Positions 32,523-45,518 of a stretch of DNA of 64,000 nucleotides are shown in pieces. The notes beneath the pieces were generated by a model. That model was not told the origin of the DNA, ran no database searches, and worked only from the letters and a program-made list of their open reading frames with translations. Made by a program: the position numbers and the translations under genes. Numbering within the stretch: the first letter of the stretch is position 1; each line of letters starts with the position of its first letter. Source of the DNA: Tubulanus polymorphus (Eukaryota; Nemertea; Palaeonemertea; Tubulaniformes; Tubulanidae). The DNA is taken from the NCBI RefSeq assembly GCF_964204645.1, contig NC_134033.1, forward strand, positions 14,634,155-14,698,154, given 5' to 3'.

Positions 32523-35500
32523 CTGAGTTCTGAAGCCATGTACGCGTGACAGATCGTCGATTAAACAAAACCGATTTTGCCTTCTATACAGAGTAGCAAA
32601 ATGTAGCCGATGAAAACGTTCGTGAAGTCCTCTTATCTCTGACAGCGAAACAATGCCTCGCGTCTGACTACGTACGTGCTGTTGTTCCACGCTAAACACC
32701 TAGAGCACCGATATATCATCATTCAAATATCTAAACGAGTTCGCGAGATTATTTTCAAAATAAGCATGACGTCATCACCACGTGACCGAGCTACGCGCCC
32801 ACAGATTTAGTGTTTAGATTTGGCATTACCACCGAAACGGACCAGTCGCTCTCTTCGAGTGGACCGGATTTTGATTTTTCGCGTATATAAATGTATACAG
32901 CCTATGTTTTGAAATGAAAGAAAACGAACATACCCAGCTCTTCGCGCTGACGAAGGTTTATTCCGCTTGGGTCTTTTCCGATTTTTCGATCTGGCGGCGG
33001 TGAGTAGAACGGACATGATGATTGGTGCGCGGTACGGCGGTGTGTTTTGTACGATCGAATGAAGATGACGCCTCTACTGCGATGACATCGCAAATGACTA
33101 CCTACAGACGAGCACGACCGGTTTTTATTTCACAGAGCGTCAACGAGCGAATCCGTCAGTAATGGTTGCTAACGATGCAGCATTTATGGTTGCAACAGCC
33201 AGCACCGCCGGTTCGGATCGATGAGACGACGCGCACAGATATACCACACACACATACGCACATTCACTCTCAACTCTCGCTACTTCGATAGTCCACTCCA
33301 TCTCTTTTCAACGCTTTGTTCGATGATATAACTTAGTTAGAAATAGATAATTGAAACATCGGAACATATTTACTCCGGAAGCCACACTTGAAAAATCTAC
33401 GCGCTGCGCGGATATATCCATTGCACAGTGTTAGACCACGCAGTCGTGTTTTTAGATTGGTCCTTCAAATTTCAAATCATTTTCCCACAACAGAGAAAAT
33501 TTTATTGCAGTTTCAAGTAATTAAATTCGTCGTATAAAACTGTGTTTTAGCGTGGATACTAACCGAAACCTTGCCACGAATTGTAGCCACTTGATTTTAC
33601 GTTTCGTACGTTTCATATCGAAATTTCTAAAATTTGATTCAATTATTCGTCAGGGGAGTTTTGTGGGAAGCCGTATCAAATGAGTAAACGCGTAGACATA
33701 TTTCACTTAATAGGTTTACTAGATGGAGCGAGCGGTTTGGGGGCCAGTGGTTAGAGCGTTCGACACCGGGGAGCCAGGTCGTGGGTTCGGGGGAAGCCCG
33801 CAAATTGCCGTAGTGTCCTCAGGCAAGACACTTATCCTCATTGCCTCTCTCCACCCAGGAGTAAATGGGTACCTGTTCTGATAGGTGACTCCTGAGCGCC
33901 TAGCAGCTGCTCGGATGTTACTTCTCCCGGAACCGTTGTTTAGTATCGAGTGAGTGGTTTCCGTAATAAGCGCGTTCTCTAATTAATCACGGGCTAAATC
34001 TATCTCGGGCCTGATCCCTGCCAATTTGGCCTGAAACAAGTCGTCTCCGTGTTATGGCGGCTTATACATTAGGGTTGATGTACGCAAAATGCTGCTTTTT
34101 ACATGAATAAGTTACGATTCATGACAACGTCCTGAAGATATCAAAAATAAAAGAGGAGGGAACGGGGGATGAGGGGAGAGGGAGCTATAGACAGGCAGAG
34201 AGGAATTTAAAACCTAAGCCATATCGGAATACTCTCTGTCAAACTCTAAATGAAGTGTCTATTTATGTTGAAAAAAACAATATATCGGAAAACTCTAGTG
34301 ATAAACAAATATATGTATCTCTTTTTATCTGAATATGATATAGATCGTACATCCGTCGGGTGAGGAAATATAAAAACAAAACCGCGTGTCGAAGTATAGC
34401 TTAAGGTTAACATCGGTTAAAACGAAACGACGACGAAGAGTACACATAACAGGCCGGAAAGGTCTAGACGATAATGTTGCAATATTGATATCGGTTGTTA
34501 TTGGATGAAATATAAAACGAATTCGATGTTTCGATTATCAATTGTTAAAAGCGCAGTTCTGCTGTTTTGCTGCGGATATCCTATAGACCCATTAATCGTG
34601 GTCCGCTCTGTGTATATACGCTCAGTCGATTTTACCATTTGCGGCAAAAAATGACATTTCTCACATTTAACTAACGGATAGTTTTGAATTATATATAATT
34701 TTTTTTCAATAAAACATGTAAAATAAATGCATGGCATCGTATATGCGCGGCAATGAATATAAGTACATGTTTATATTACGGTTTTTTTTTGTTAACGTAT
34801 TTTAAAATGTTCACGGAATTGTATTGTATATGCCCTTCTATGAAAGATACTAAATCTGATCCGGGGTTTTCTACCTCCAAATGAGCTTGAGCCGCGTAGA
34901 CTAATTTACCTATCCAGTAGAAAGAATTTTTAGCAAACATTTACTTAGATAGTTAGATAATTTTATCGTCCACAAAAAATGTTTGCATTGATAAAATCAG
35001 TTTCAATGGTTAGTGCACGATATCAATATAAGACGTGTTGTAAGTGACATCGTGTATATCGATAATTAGACATATCAAAATTAATAATTAAAGGAGATGT
35101 ATTAATAACACTAATTGATGTCTATTGGATTAGTTGGTCTCCTATTGTTTTCAAGCGAGGCCTCAAAAAGTAACTGCCTAATTTAAGTTTCTTTTTTTGG
35201 TCAGTTTCTGGTATTTAAACTTAATCTGTGTGATTAGGTAGTAAGAGGGTGGTGAGGACATTTCGTAAACTTTAGGTTTCGTTCACGCGTCCCTCCATCT
35301 TGAATGCTTGTATTTTGTATTGTATAATTATCACAATTCAAAATGGCAAAACAGGTCCGTATCTAGCGATTTTTACGATAGCGGACTTATTGTAAGATGC
35401 AAACGCGAAAAGATGCGCAGTTTTAGTCGGAGGTCCAATCGGAGAAATCAAGTGGATCGCGCGGGGAAAAGAAATGAACAAGCAAAAATGCGGTTGAAAT

Positions 35501-35627
35501 AAACTTACTGCGTTTGTTGCGTGTCAACCGCCGAAGATTCCGCCGATTTCGATTCGCGTTGTTGTTCTTTGCGTTTCTTCTCTTTCTTGCAGTTCCGATT
35601 TCGATTTCCGCTGAGTAAAACGGACAT
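32523..35627 (-). CDS. Possible unrecognised gene: two alternative MSVLL first exons spliced to one second exon
   Basis: On minus, exon 1a (35627-35509) codes for MSVLLSGNRNRN followed by a Lys/Arg/Gln/Ser-rich tail of 39 residues and ends at a CA|GTAAGT donor. Exon 1b (33016-32934) codes for MSVLLTAARSKNRK and a basic tail of 27 residues and ends at GG|GTATGT. Both end in phase 2. Exon 2 (32691-32523) starts after TTTAG in exactly the matching phase, gives 56 residues including SLSEIRGLHERFHRL, and ends at CTCAG|GTGATG. The helix SEIRGLHERFHRL resembles the entering helix of CHP/tescalcin-type EF-hand proteins, but no calcium-binding loop follows, so I do not assign a family. Further exons were not found and could lie below 32.5 kb. 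The shared MSVLL start and phase are the main evidence; transcript support is lacking. Confidence 0.42.
33724..34030 (+). mobile_element. tRNA-derived SINE with a conserved-core body
   Basis: The head GGTTTGGGGGCCAGTGGTTAGAGCGTTCG has an A box-like TGGTTAGAGCG, followed by a degenerate B box (GTGGGTTCGGGGG). The body TCAGGCAAGACACTTATCC..TGCCTCTC..CCCAGGAGTAAATGGGTACC is a segment I recall from SINEs spread across invertebrates and fishes (DeuSINE/Nin-type cores). The 3' limit is approximate. It lies between the two candidate MSVLL first exons. Confidence 0.75.
34040..35480. other. Stretch without recognised features
   Basis: AT-rich, with poly-T runs and no frame longer than 80 codons that has splice context. 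It would be the intron between exon 1a and exon 1b of the candidate MSVLL gene. Confidence 0.35.
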
Positions 35628-35999
35628 TTCGGTTCGATGCGGTTTGAATCGATTTCACGAACAGGGCACTTTCTGCTATAGCAGTGACGACGGCGCCAAC
35701 GGTTGTGCTTCCCCGGAACGACGATTGCGTGATATTTATAATCAGGTTATTTGAATCGGCCGCGCGCGCATAAAAAGCGCTTCTAATTTTCCTCTAATTT
35801 TTCTTAAGATATTTGCGTATGCAATGTTTACGCGAGGTTTTTTTTTGTTGAGCCCTGTTGTTAATCTGAACGCCGCGCGCGATTGAAATGATGATCGCGA
35901 ACGAGCGAACTGTGGCGAATGACGTGAACGAGTTACTTTCACCCGATAACCATAGAAGCGCGTGTAATACCGGGGGATGTCGTTCGCGGTGAAGTGTCG

Positions 36000-38700
36000 T
36001 CCCGCTTATTAACTACCAGACGCGAAATTGATACCAATCGTATACGTATTTATATACATATGATGGTTGTCGCGTATCGTTTCAATTTTCCAGCTAATTG
36101 CCGAACGAATGTCGCTTTATTCCGATTGAATTTTTTTTCTCTTCACAAAATAGATCCGAAAATAATCTAGGCCTAATTCAACAGTCGTGCGCGATATGCT
36201 GCACATGCGCATTTCGTCATGCCTTCAAACTCTTTAGTCGTAGACAACACCTACGTGTATATTGAAATCGGCGTGACGTAATAGTCCTGTGGGGCCTTGC
36301 ATAATTTACGTCTTCGCCTCCATAAATCCTCTAATGATCGAGTATTACCACTAAAAGCCTAGCGGGTCATTTTATATTTACAACAAGTGAAGAACTATTA
36401 ACGAATGGATTATGAAAAAAAATTCCAAACAGTTCCACAGTTCTGGGTTAAAAGTTTCAGTCGGAAAATGTGGAACTGGATCCCGGACCCGTTCAAGGTC
36501 TGTTCTTTTTCACTTCCGCGTTGGGATATCTATTTAACTGTATCGACATTTTATCCGACGCTGCTGCTACGATGAATTCATTATTCACGATATGTCAATC
36601 TAGTGTACTTTTCCTAAAACATGTTTTTCTTTCCATGAAGTCATTCTCTACGTCGAGACGAATACACAGATACATGGACTTTACCTTTGTGCCGAGAAAT
36701 GAAGTTTTGGATGTTTTGTAAAAGAACTGAGAGGGCCCTGAAGTGATGCTTAGTGCCGAGGCATGTGTTTATACGTCCACGCATCACGATTGATGCTTAA
36801 AACGTACGTATTAAAACTATACCTCTATATTAACGTGGCTCTCAAAGTGTCAGTAACTCACTGATGTAAATGGTGCTTGATTATGGACAAATATGTGTTT
36901 ACCGAGTGTTCAGTCGAATTTTGAAGGCGCAGAGTTTGCTGATCGTGTGTACGGCGCGTTGCACGGGGTTGACGAGTGTTGTATCGCCGTTGAAGAGCCA
37001 CGACGCGGAAGTTAACAAATAAACGGTTCGCGATCTGTGTTGCTCTAGAGATGAGAGCTGTTTGCATCAAGCGCTGCGCGCGGTCCTCTGACTTTCTCCA
37101 TCGCAAACATGATGAATTTCACTATTACAGCTCTGTGTCAAGCACACCTCAAGACCTTTGTTGTTTTAGAATATTCTGGATAGAAATTTCGGGGAGGGGC
37201 ACCCGGGTTAACAGACGACGGAGAATTCTGGAGGGCAGAAAAGTTGGCAGAAAATTCTGGACAGGAAATATTTCCGGAATTCTGTGATTCACAGACCCGG
37301 TAGTTATAGAAATGAACTGATTACAAAATGTCATTGCAGTTTACAAAATTGCCCGGCCGATTAGAAGAAACAAGGTATCATTCTTTCTTGAAACCTCATA
37401 GGGAAATATATGATTTTAAATGGACGTGTCCCGAAGCATCTACACAGTTTATACTATTATAAAACCGAATACGCACCCACAAACAAGCATAAAACGAATC
37501 TCTAACGAATCAATCAGAAGTACATTAGTACTTCAGCATTTATTCTCTGGTCAATTGAAATAAAAAAAGAACAACATTTTCTAAGATTGTTATACAATAT
37601 ACAACATATTATGCCTCGATACAGCGGTGATTTTTGATAGATATATTTTCCCAATGGAAATTAAACACGACGCCGCGTTGGCCGACACGGAATTATTTGA
37701 CGGGTTGGTTCTGTATGTCGTGCTGAAGCCGTGTGTGTATTAGACCCTGGGGATAACGAAAACAATGAATATTGCATTGGCTTTGTCGGAAACAAATTTT
37801 ACATTTCAAAATATGTGCGCGGCTCGAGCGGCCTGGTATAACCCCTCAGATATGCGCCATTTATTGAGTGAAGCCTTTTGCAAGTTATTAATGTGCGCAC
37901 GCCCCACCATTCAGATTTACCGATAAGGCTGGAAAGGGGTGGCTCCGATAAAAATGATTTTTTATCGGAATTTTTTTCTCATGTAGATTGAAAATAAAGG
38001 ATTTTTCCTCTCACGGGCCTCCATATAATGTCATGTGCAGTACGCACCTGCGGACAGCCGCACGGGTCAGTACAAATTATCTGTTAAAACATAAGTTCCC
38101 AAAAAGAAGCTTGCAACAGGATGTGGCGCGCGTAATGGTGCCGACGATGTTCATTCGACGTCTGAGATTCTACGCTGGAGATGAACACCACCACCGCAGA
38201 GAACAGGATATAATTCGTAATTCGCTAGTTCTCGAGTGAATAAATCATGAGGCATCGCGATACAACCGCGCAAAATATAGCCGATACTCCGTGTTATAAA
38301 ACACTAATTTCTCATGCTAAACGGTCGTTATGTACAAATTTCCCGTAGCCCTCGGGTGCTGTAAATTTCAGCAAAAAGTTCGCGTTATTCGTGTCCTCAT
38401 TATTTCGTCGTTGGGCGCCATCAATATATAAATATCTAATAACAATTGGTGTATTGAATTGGTTGTACGGCGTATCTCAATTTTCCCAATTTGTTTTTTT
38501 TCTAAACCATTTGTATTTTGTCATAATATGACGACCCGGAGAGAATCGGATAATACCTGATTCATTGTTCGTTTTACAACCGATGCTAATTTTGCGAAAT
38601 AAGCAGATTTTTATATCGCCAACAATTCCGTTTATCGTGTAATTGCATCACGTATATAATGTATTTTGTTCGTTTTATTTTCCCCCGGAAAGGGTTTGAT
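36000..38700. other. Intergenic stretch, no supportable gene
   Basis: Contains a 60-bp inverted pair CAGTTCCACAGTTCTGGG..AAAATGTGGAACTGGATCC (36427-36482), related to the foldback element at 58147. It also holds short frames (ATG at 36868, plus, 51 codons; 37988-38239, plus) without splice or homology support, and a truncated family C MITE at 37289-37385. Confidence 0.4.
37289..37385 (-). mobile_element. Truncated MITE family C copy
   Basis: Read on minus, GATACCTTGTTTCTTCTAATCGGCCGGGCAATTTTGTAAACTGCAAT..GTAATCAGTTCATTTCTATAACTACCGGGTC follows the 5' half of the family C consensus. The right half is missing. Confidence 0.7.
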
Positions 38701-38734
38701 TATTTTTGAACGGGATAAAGTGGATGATTTAGAG

Positions 38735-40008
38735 CTATAACGTACACGTTACACCAGGATGTGGAACGACGTTGTAATCGGCGCCCGAAAGCGCCCCGCT
38801 ACGCCGACTAGAAATATCTTGCGTTAGTGGCGACGCAGACGCCGCCTGTTGGTCATAGCCGGCGTTTCGTCCATCGCGTCGCCAACAGGAGACGAATTCT
38901 CGGTAACCTTTACGGATTTCGTGATCTACGATGACGAACAGAAGCCAGTTCAACACGAAATACAGTCCCAATATCCAGGACGCGTAGCGCGTCTTAGCCG
39001 TGCTGATGTCGACGAACGCCGCTGCGAATGACGTCACGGCTGACGGCAGCGTGAAACAAACGAAACACACGTAAATAATCGTCAACGTAAAAATGACGCG
39101 ACGCCGACGACTCAACGTCGATTTGACGTCCAGAAAATTCGATACGGAAGCCCGCGGTTTGCTCATGGTCGAGGCGGTGCTTCCTTTACGGTTCCGTGCG
39201 TCCAAGAAGTCTTCGTATATTTTGCGTCGGATCAGCGCGTAGAGGACGCCGATTATTAGCGTGGGCAGGAAAACGCTGACGGAAACCATCGTCAGACCGC
39301 ACGCTTTTGTTCTCGGTTCGGCGTCGTGGTTCACTCTGTACGTGCACACTTTCGTCCAGTCGTTAGCCGTCGTTTCGTTACCGTACGGGTGAATGAAACA
39401 GTCCCATCCGCTACCGACCTCTAGCGACGTGTACGCGATCAACGGAACAGCCCAGACGACTACCAGTGAAATCAAAACCGCTGTTTTCGTTACCTGTTAA
39501 ATTGATATGTATAAGATAATTATATTCAGGCCCGTATTCAGGGAACTTAGGTCACACGACTGTGCAACTGGCGCCTGGTGTTAGCTGGTGTATTTCGACT
39601 TATTTCGTCACATCATCCATCACTGTTCAAAATAGGTTCACAACTTACCTTGACGTTAGGGTGGCACACTTTGACGTATTGGTGTATCGCCATTGCGGCA
39701 ACGCTTATCGTCGAAACGTAACAGGGAATCAGCGTCAATAACGTCATAACCTGGCAGGCGTGCAACGTCGTCGGCATCGAGAGTTGAACGTAAGAATGAA
39801 TAGTGTTGGTCAGTAACGCTAAAACGTTAGCGAAAGTGGCGTTCATTACGTATTTATAATGAGCTTTACGTAAACGTCGAGTTTTTAACAATACGACCAA
39901 CAGAAGAAAGTTCCCACCAACGCCGATTATGAAGAAGACACTTGTAACGTTCCAGCGTATGATGTGTTCAGTAGTAGCTCCCATGGCTTGGACTGTTCGA
40001 TTGTTCAT
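38735..40008 (-). CDS. Rhodopsin-like (class A) G protein-coupled receptor, two exons, orphan
   Basis: Exons 40008-39649 and 39493-38735 (minus) join at a phase-0 intron and give 372 residues. The N-terminus MNNRTVQAMG carries an N-glycosylation site and no signal peptide. TM1 (FFIIGVGGNFLLLVVLL) has the class A GN pair. TM3 starts at a Cys (HACQVMTLL) that can pair with Cys in extracellular loop 2 (CFIHPYGNETT..VCTYRV). TM5 is followed by a basic loop 3 (RRKIYEDF, LSRRRRVIF), and TM6-TM7 end in a Ser-rich tail. Two hallmarks are changed: the DRY position reads HQY (AIHQYVKVCHP) and the NPxxY region reads VIVDHEIRKGY. The ligand is not predictable. The start ATG follows stops in frame and suits TM1 placement. 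It could couple unusually or be constitutively active; that is inference. Confidence 0.9.
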
Positions 40009-40439
40009 TCCAGTTGAAATATCTATATATTAGCCGGGTACGATTGGTATATCTATGACTGAGTAGCAGCTGGATGAATCGTTCAGGCAAGCAGCATCAC
40101 CTGTCTCTAGAATATCGCTGACCAAAAGTCAGAAATCGCTATCACAGGATTTCCTGTACTCTTGTTTCAAACTCACCCGGAGAAGTTAATGCGCGGCAGT
40201 GATCAGTCGCCCAGCTGTCGAGTATTCAAGTGCAGATTATTGCAGAAAATGTGTTTTCATTCGATAATATTAATCTAAATTTCAGAGCGCGGTCATGTGA
40301 TGTTCGTGCTCTGGTCATCGATCTAAATGTCAGTTCCAGCGCGCATGCTTTGATAAGTAATTGTCACGTGAACCCGCGGCGTATTGTGTCATCCAGTGCA
40401 GCTGATCCGAGCTTCCTTGTGTTGCGAAATTAAACACTT

Positions 40440-41180
40440 TTTGTAACGGCCGAACTCCACGCGAGTTCACACGAATTAAACACCCGCTTATAAACAAATT
40501 CGTTTAGAATCAAATCGAAAATTTTGAAAAACAACCGTTAAACTATTGTGTTCTTGATCGAAATGAAAATTCTATTTCTGGAATTTTGCGTCAACCGGCA
40601 GCAAAACAAAATAATTATGCTACCCACATGCTTTTAATCATGTTGTGTGGTAACAATGAATTTTCGTCATATTCGGAAATAGCTTCAAAATGACGTTATA
40701 GATAGGATTCAATCGTCGATTTTACTATTGTCTGTTTATTTCAAAATGTGGTTAATTAACGAGAGACAATTTCAAGATATACGATTAAGGTCATTCTCAT
40801 TATTATATTTATTATCAATAATTGATATTAAGAATATCATTAATCGTTTTAACTATTATCATTGATATTATCATTGTTATTATTATAATCAATCATCAAA
40901 CTATTTCATAAACCATCTCTTTCTTGTTTTATTGCACCTTTCTTGCGCGCGTTGTACATGGGTCCAATGCCTTGCGATGGTTTGTAAGTACAACCCTATA
41001 GGCTTGCGCTGGATCCCTCATTTGATATCTCCTTGTTATTCCGAATTGGAGAAATAACCTTATTTTGTAATGTAATTAAATGAAAAATTAAATTGTTATT
41101 ATCATTATCATATATCGTTAATTTGAGAGAACGGAAAAAGCCAAAGACAAAACTAAATTTGTCACTCGAAAAATGAAGTA
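40440..41180. other. AT-rich intergenic stretch
   Basis: Many ATT/ATC-type simple sequence runs (TTATTATAATCAATCATC and similar) and no coding signal. It separates the GPCR promoter side from the repeats that start at 41180. Confidence 0.4.
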
Positions 41181-41345
41181 ATAATAATAATAATAATAAT
41201 ATATTTATTTATCAATATATGTACAAGATTTTTCTATAATGCTCTAATGTACACTTGTCCTACATAATTGAAAGGACATCTCCAAGCCTAAAGGCTGTAC
41301 CAAAAAAATTGATAAATAGATATTAAATAAAGTTGTGTAGGAGGC
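41180..41345 (-). mobile_element. LINE-like 3' end with (AAT)n tract, reverse orientation
   Basis: (AAT)n at 41181-41203 is followed by ATATATTTATTTATCAATATATGTACAAG and CTCCAAGCCTAAAGGCTGTACC. Read on minus, this is a 3' UTR-like segment ending in a trinucleotide tail, comparable to 24075-24240. 41635-41720 (CAATTCAATTCAATTTCTATTTATTTTC) and 47360-47475 have similar pieces. Confidence 0.4.
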
Positions 41346-41774
41346 TCTTCAGGTTTCCCACTCCATGCATTATTAATACGAACCAAATTTCTGGGAGAGT
41401 CTTTATAATGCACCTACGAATATGAAATTGCACTCTGTGGCCTCACCAGATGGCGACAACGTTATACAACTCGGTGATTCGATTATGAAAACGTGAGAAG
41501 TATCGATTCTCAATCAGTTCTAGTTTGAGAAGGCTTTGTTCATCGCCATTTCGATATGCTGGTTAATGCTCACTTGCCACGAATAGAATCGTTCATTGAC
41601 GCAGAAGTTGAAGTCACTGGCACGGTAGCCAATTCAATTCAATTCAATTTCTATTTATTTTCTCAGAAAAGCGTTACATTTTTACAAGTTAAACAATTAA
41701 AAAAAAGAGAAAAAAACATATAAATTTACAAAATTATAGCGTGCTTTTCCATGTGGGCCTTGCAAAGCCTTTGT

Positions 41775-42000
41775 AGGCCAATATCCTAGTGCACACTAGC
41801 GACACCGGGTGGATCCTCACTTGCTACAAGTGGAACTATCCACTGGCACCGAAGTCGATATCCTACTGCACACTAGCGACACCGGGTGGATCCTCACTTG
41901 CTACAAGTGGAATTATCCACTTGCACCGAAGTCGATATCCTACTGCACACTAGCGACACCGGGTCGATCCTCACTCACCACAAGTAGAATCCTAGATCGC
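41775..42000 (+). repeat. 77-bp tandem repeat, three copies
   Basis: GCACACTAGCGACACCGGGT starts at 41791, 41868 and 41945, exactly 77 bp apart; the intervening GGATCCTCACTTGCTACAAG..GAAGTCGATATCCTACT is nearly identical between copies 1 and 2. Part of the unit (CTCACTTGCTACAAG) resembles the terminal repeat of MITE family B (CCTCGCTTGCCA). Single diverged copies lie at 22790-22870 and 32233-32280. Confidence 0.9.
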
Positions 42001-42079
42001 CGCTGTTGTTGCAAGCTCTCCATTTTCCGGAACCTTCCCGAATCAGACCATACTTTCTGCGAAGAACGACGTTGATTAT

Positions 42080-45000
42080 TCAAACAATAATTCCTTTAAA
42101 GAATGGAATAGCACGTTAGCGTTTACACCTAAACGAACCCCAACGATTTATTCTAATAATAATTAATGATAATTGATGACAATAATTCATCATCTAAAAG
42201 CGCTTAGAATTAAGACAATCTCAAAGCTCTTTACAAAATACGTATTTCTTATTTCAAACAGTGACTAATCATAAAAACTCTTTGAACAAAAATGTCTTAA
42301 AAGACCCCACCGATTGTCTGCACGGTTTATGGTCGAAGGCGTGTATAAGACAATGAGTTATAAGTATGCTCGGTCATGATATAATCTACGTACGATATCA
42401 TCGCGCGGCATGTCTACCTCACATAAACACTAATCTGAGTCAATCACGGCTAATACCGCATCGCTCTATTATCTAATTGAGATCGTGAACCGTTTTCTGT
42501 GACGCCGCATTCGCGCGCTTCTATCGAACAGACGAGAGTAACCGCCTCGAATCGGCGTGTCATTAGGTCGGAGCGTGGAGGACTATAAAACGAAGGGTCG
42601 TAAAGCGCGGCGAACGTTCGAAGGATCCACGCGCCTGTCGACGCGTATTGGATCTTAGCTACGCTGAAATCGAAAACCGAGTTTTTTCGAGTATAGCTGT
42701 GAGGAAGGACACGCGCCATATTTGAAGATGTACACATATTTTACGTGGTTCGAATCAATGCGATGATCATTTTAAGTAATACTATTACGTTTTCTAGTTC
42801 ATGGCTTGGAGCACGAACATGATTGAAATAGCCAGCATATACGGCTAAAATCTCGCTTAACTCGAATTAAGCGAAAGTCTGAGTTTAGGAGTAAAAAAAG
42901 ATAATACTTTATGATAATTTCTTGCCCTATTAATGTCAAAACAACAGTTAGACATAAAACAGTACTTAAGAATAAGCTTTGATAAAGATGTGTGTCTTAA
43001 TTTGAGATTTGAATACCTGTCGAAAAATGATTTTGCTTCTGAGCGGCCCGAATCTGACTTTGCAACGTTTACCGCGACGATATCTTTGAGATCATGGACA
43101 AAATCTTCTGTAAATGAAACAGAAGCGAAGCGCCATATTTCCCGACATAACGATTTTAAAACCCACTATACACATAATCTAGAGGATTCGAATCGAATTT
43201 TATTCATCGAGAATTAAAATCTGAATACATGATATTTTGAACTCTCACTAGAGATGATCGTCAGGTGTGACTTGAATTCTGTATATAGCTGTTTTCAAAC
43301 TTACTATCTGTTCTCCACGTCAGAGTGTACGGCCTATTCAACCATTTCTTAATATGTTTGATTCATACACTGCTAGGCCTGGTTGGTTATCAATGCTCAT
43401 CAAATATATGAAAACTTGGACAATATTTAGATGTTCTTATCGGTGCGTGAGCATCAACTCATTTCAATCGCATGAATAGAAGTTCCGCATTTTTAAAGTT
43501 AATCTTACGGACAATCATACTCATAATCATCACCCGCAATTGAAATACGTAGACTGCATTTAGAATGTCAATAGTTCCTTATTGAGACCATTTCTATAGT
43601 TATTTCCAATTGAAATATGTGATCAATTTAAGTGATCATTTTGTCGTTTTTTAATTTGAATCGACGGAATTCTTTAATACGAATTCATCGAAATATCAAT
43701 GATTCGCTTATATTCGAGTGCGGATTCGTCGCTCGCTCGCTCGTCGGTCGGTCACGTGACGGCATCGTATGGCATACAGCGCCGCTTAACGACATTAACG
43801 TTAATTAAATCAGGACGCTTATCCAAGCAAAAAACGTTCCAAGATTGGTGATGTTTATTGCCGGGTGTACGGAGTCGACTTCACTGAATTATCGCCGAGT
43901 GATTATTAGATTAAGCGTTAATTTATTTATTGTCGACGAGCGAATCTAATTATGAAGGCAGTCGTCTGCGTCAACGGTCGAAATCGAATTTAGCGAAAAA
44001 CACGTAAATAAAGATGACGCCCATATCTCTACGACTTAAGTGATATTCTGACCGGGGCATCGCACTGGATACCGCATCGGTTTTAAATTGATTAATGCGA
44101 CTTGAAACGATATGGGTGAATTTGTGTGTAGAGCACTGACTTATATTTTGGGAAGAGTTTTTTTTTTTAAGACACGTGTAGGCCTACGTAGTCTTATCGT
44201 GTATAGAATGCATTTGAAATAATATTGTTGATGGAAAACTCTGAGCCCGTGCGTTGTAACAATGATATAGAAAATCCCATACTTATAGAAAAAATACAGA
44301 GTTCGAAAAGGTTGCTTTTTAGCCCCGTACGAATTTCCAATTACACACCCACAGGCTTACTACATCAACAATCCTCTTCAGTCGATGACCAGCACCCAAC
44401 TACAATTTAGAACTGTAAATTTCACTTTATTTTTGGTACATATCGGAAAGACGGGGTTGAACAACCCGCGCAAAGTCTTCGACACGAATTTTGTTCTCAA
44501 CAATGTTCTTGACAACGAATACTTGACTCATAAATTCAGATTTGAAAATGCTATGTAAGTTAAGGCTACATTCAGTAAATAACTATAGTGTTACATTTGA
44601 GTTAACGGTTTATTTTTCGAGACGTCAACTTCAGGAATACCAAATTTACAGCAACAAATTTATGAAATATTTATACAATCCAGAACCTACAGACTAATCA
44701 CAATATTTTTTAGATGTGTGTTTAGATTTTTAGCATTCAATCGAGCAAATAATTTTCGATCTCAAATCTTCTTTGTTTAACCGACCCGGGCCAGATTCGG
44801 ATTCTGGAAACGGTTGCTAACAAGATACGAATTCTCTATGCGCGACCCGTTTTTCCCATGCAACAACACGAACTTGTCCATTGTAAAAAAGAACCCAGAA
44901 ATCAAACATCTCGTTTTCCCGATTGACACGAGTGATATTTTTGTTGTTGACTTCGCGTTTTCAAAGGCGTTAATAACCGTTATTAGCTCCGGTAAGATTC

Positions 45001-45480
45001 GTCGACGATAAGGCCGTGTTTCACCCCTCGGGTGTCGGTCCTAATCACTATCACCTAGTCAGTTGATTTTGGCGTGTAATTCCTACAATAATGCCATTAT
45101 CAAGCCGAATAGCGGTCGCCTTTTCGACCGTATCGTATTTCGAGCCCGCGGGCGCTGGGTCTAGCTTAACTCGGCGGTGTTCGCGATAATTTAATCACTT
45201 TGCGCTCTGTTTATTTGGTAGATGTTTAATCCCGTATTGTTCTGTTGTCGCCGTATCGGCAATTAAAGCAATCTTTTTAAGAGTTTATAACAACGCGGTT
45301 CGTTACCGCTCGAAAACCTGTCTATTTAATACACGATTTCTGATTTCATCCAGAGAATCTTTCACTGTTATTAGTTCAAAGATCAGCTCTTCGCTTTGAT
45401 ATAAAACCCAACAGTAAGAAAGTAAAAAAGGTAAAAGATATAATCGAAACGTTGAATAAACTACTAGCTCAAGGAATACA
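42080..45480. other. Intergenic stretch, no supportable gene
   Basis: Several open frames occur (42450-42737 minus; 42933-43217 plus; 44231-44410 plus, the last starting with ATG) but none has convincing splice sites, promoter context or recognisable domains. A TATA-like GACTATAAAACGAAGG occurs at 42581-42596. Confidence 0.4.
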
Positions 45481-45518
45481 CTATTTCTGAAGATGACTCC
45501 TAGGATAAAGTCGATATA

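Noticed and set aside
42450-42737. 95-codon minus-strand frame with ATG at about 42728
   Set aside because: A TATA-like word and a CpG-richer stretch are nearby, but the codon pattern is not protein-like and an internal acceptor leads straight to a stop.
44231-44410. 59-codon plus-strand frame MENSEPVRCNND...
   Set aside because: Short, no upstream promoter or splice site, no recognisable domain. Kept only as a remote possibility.
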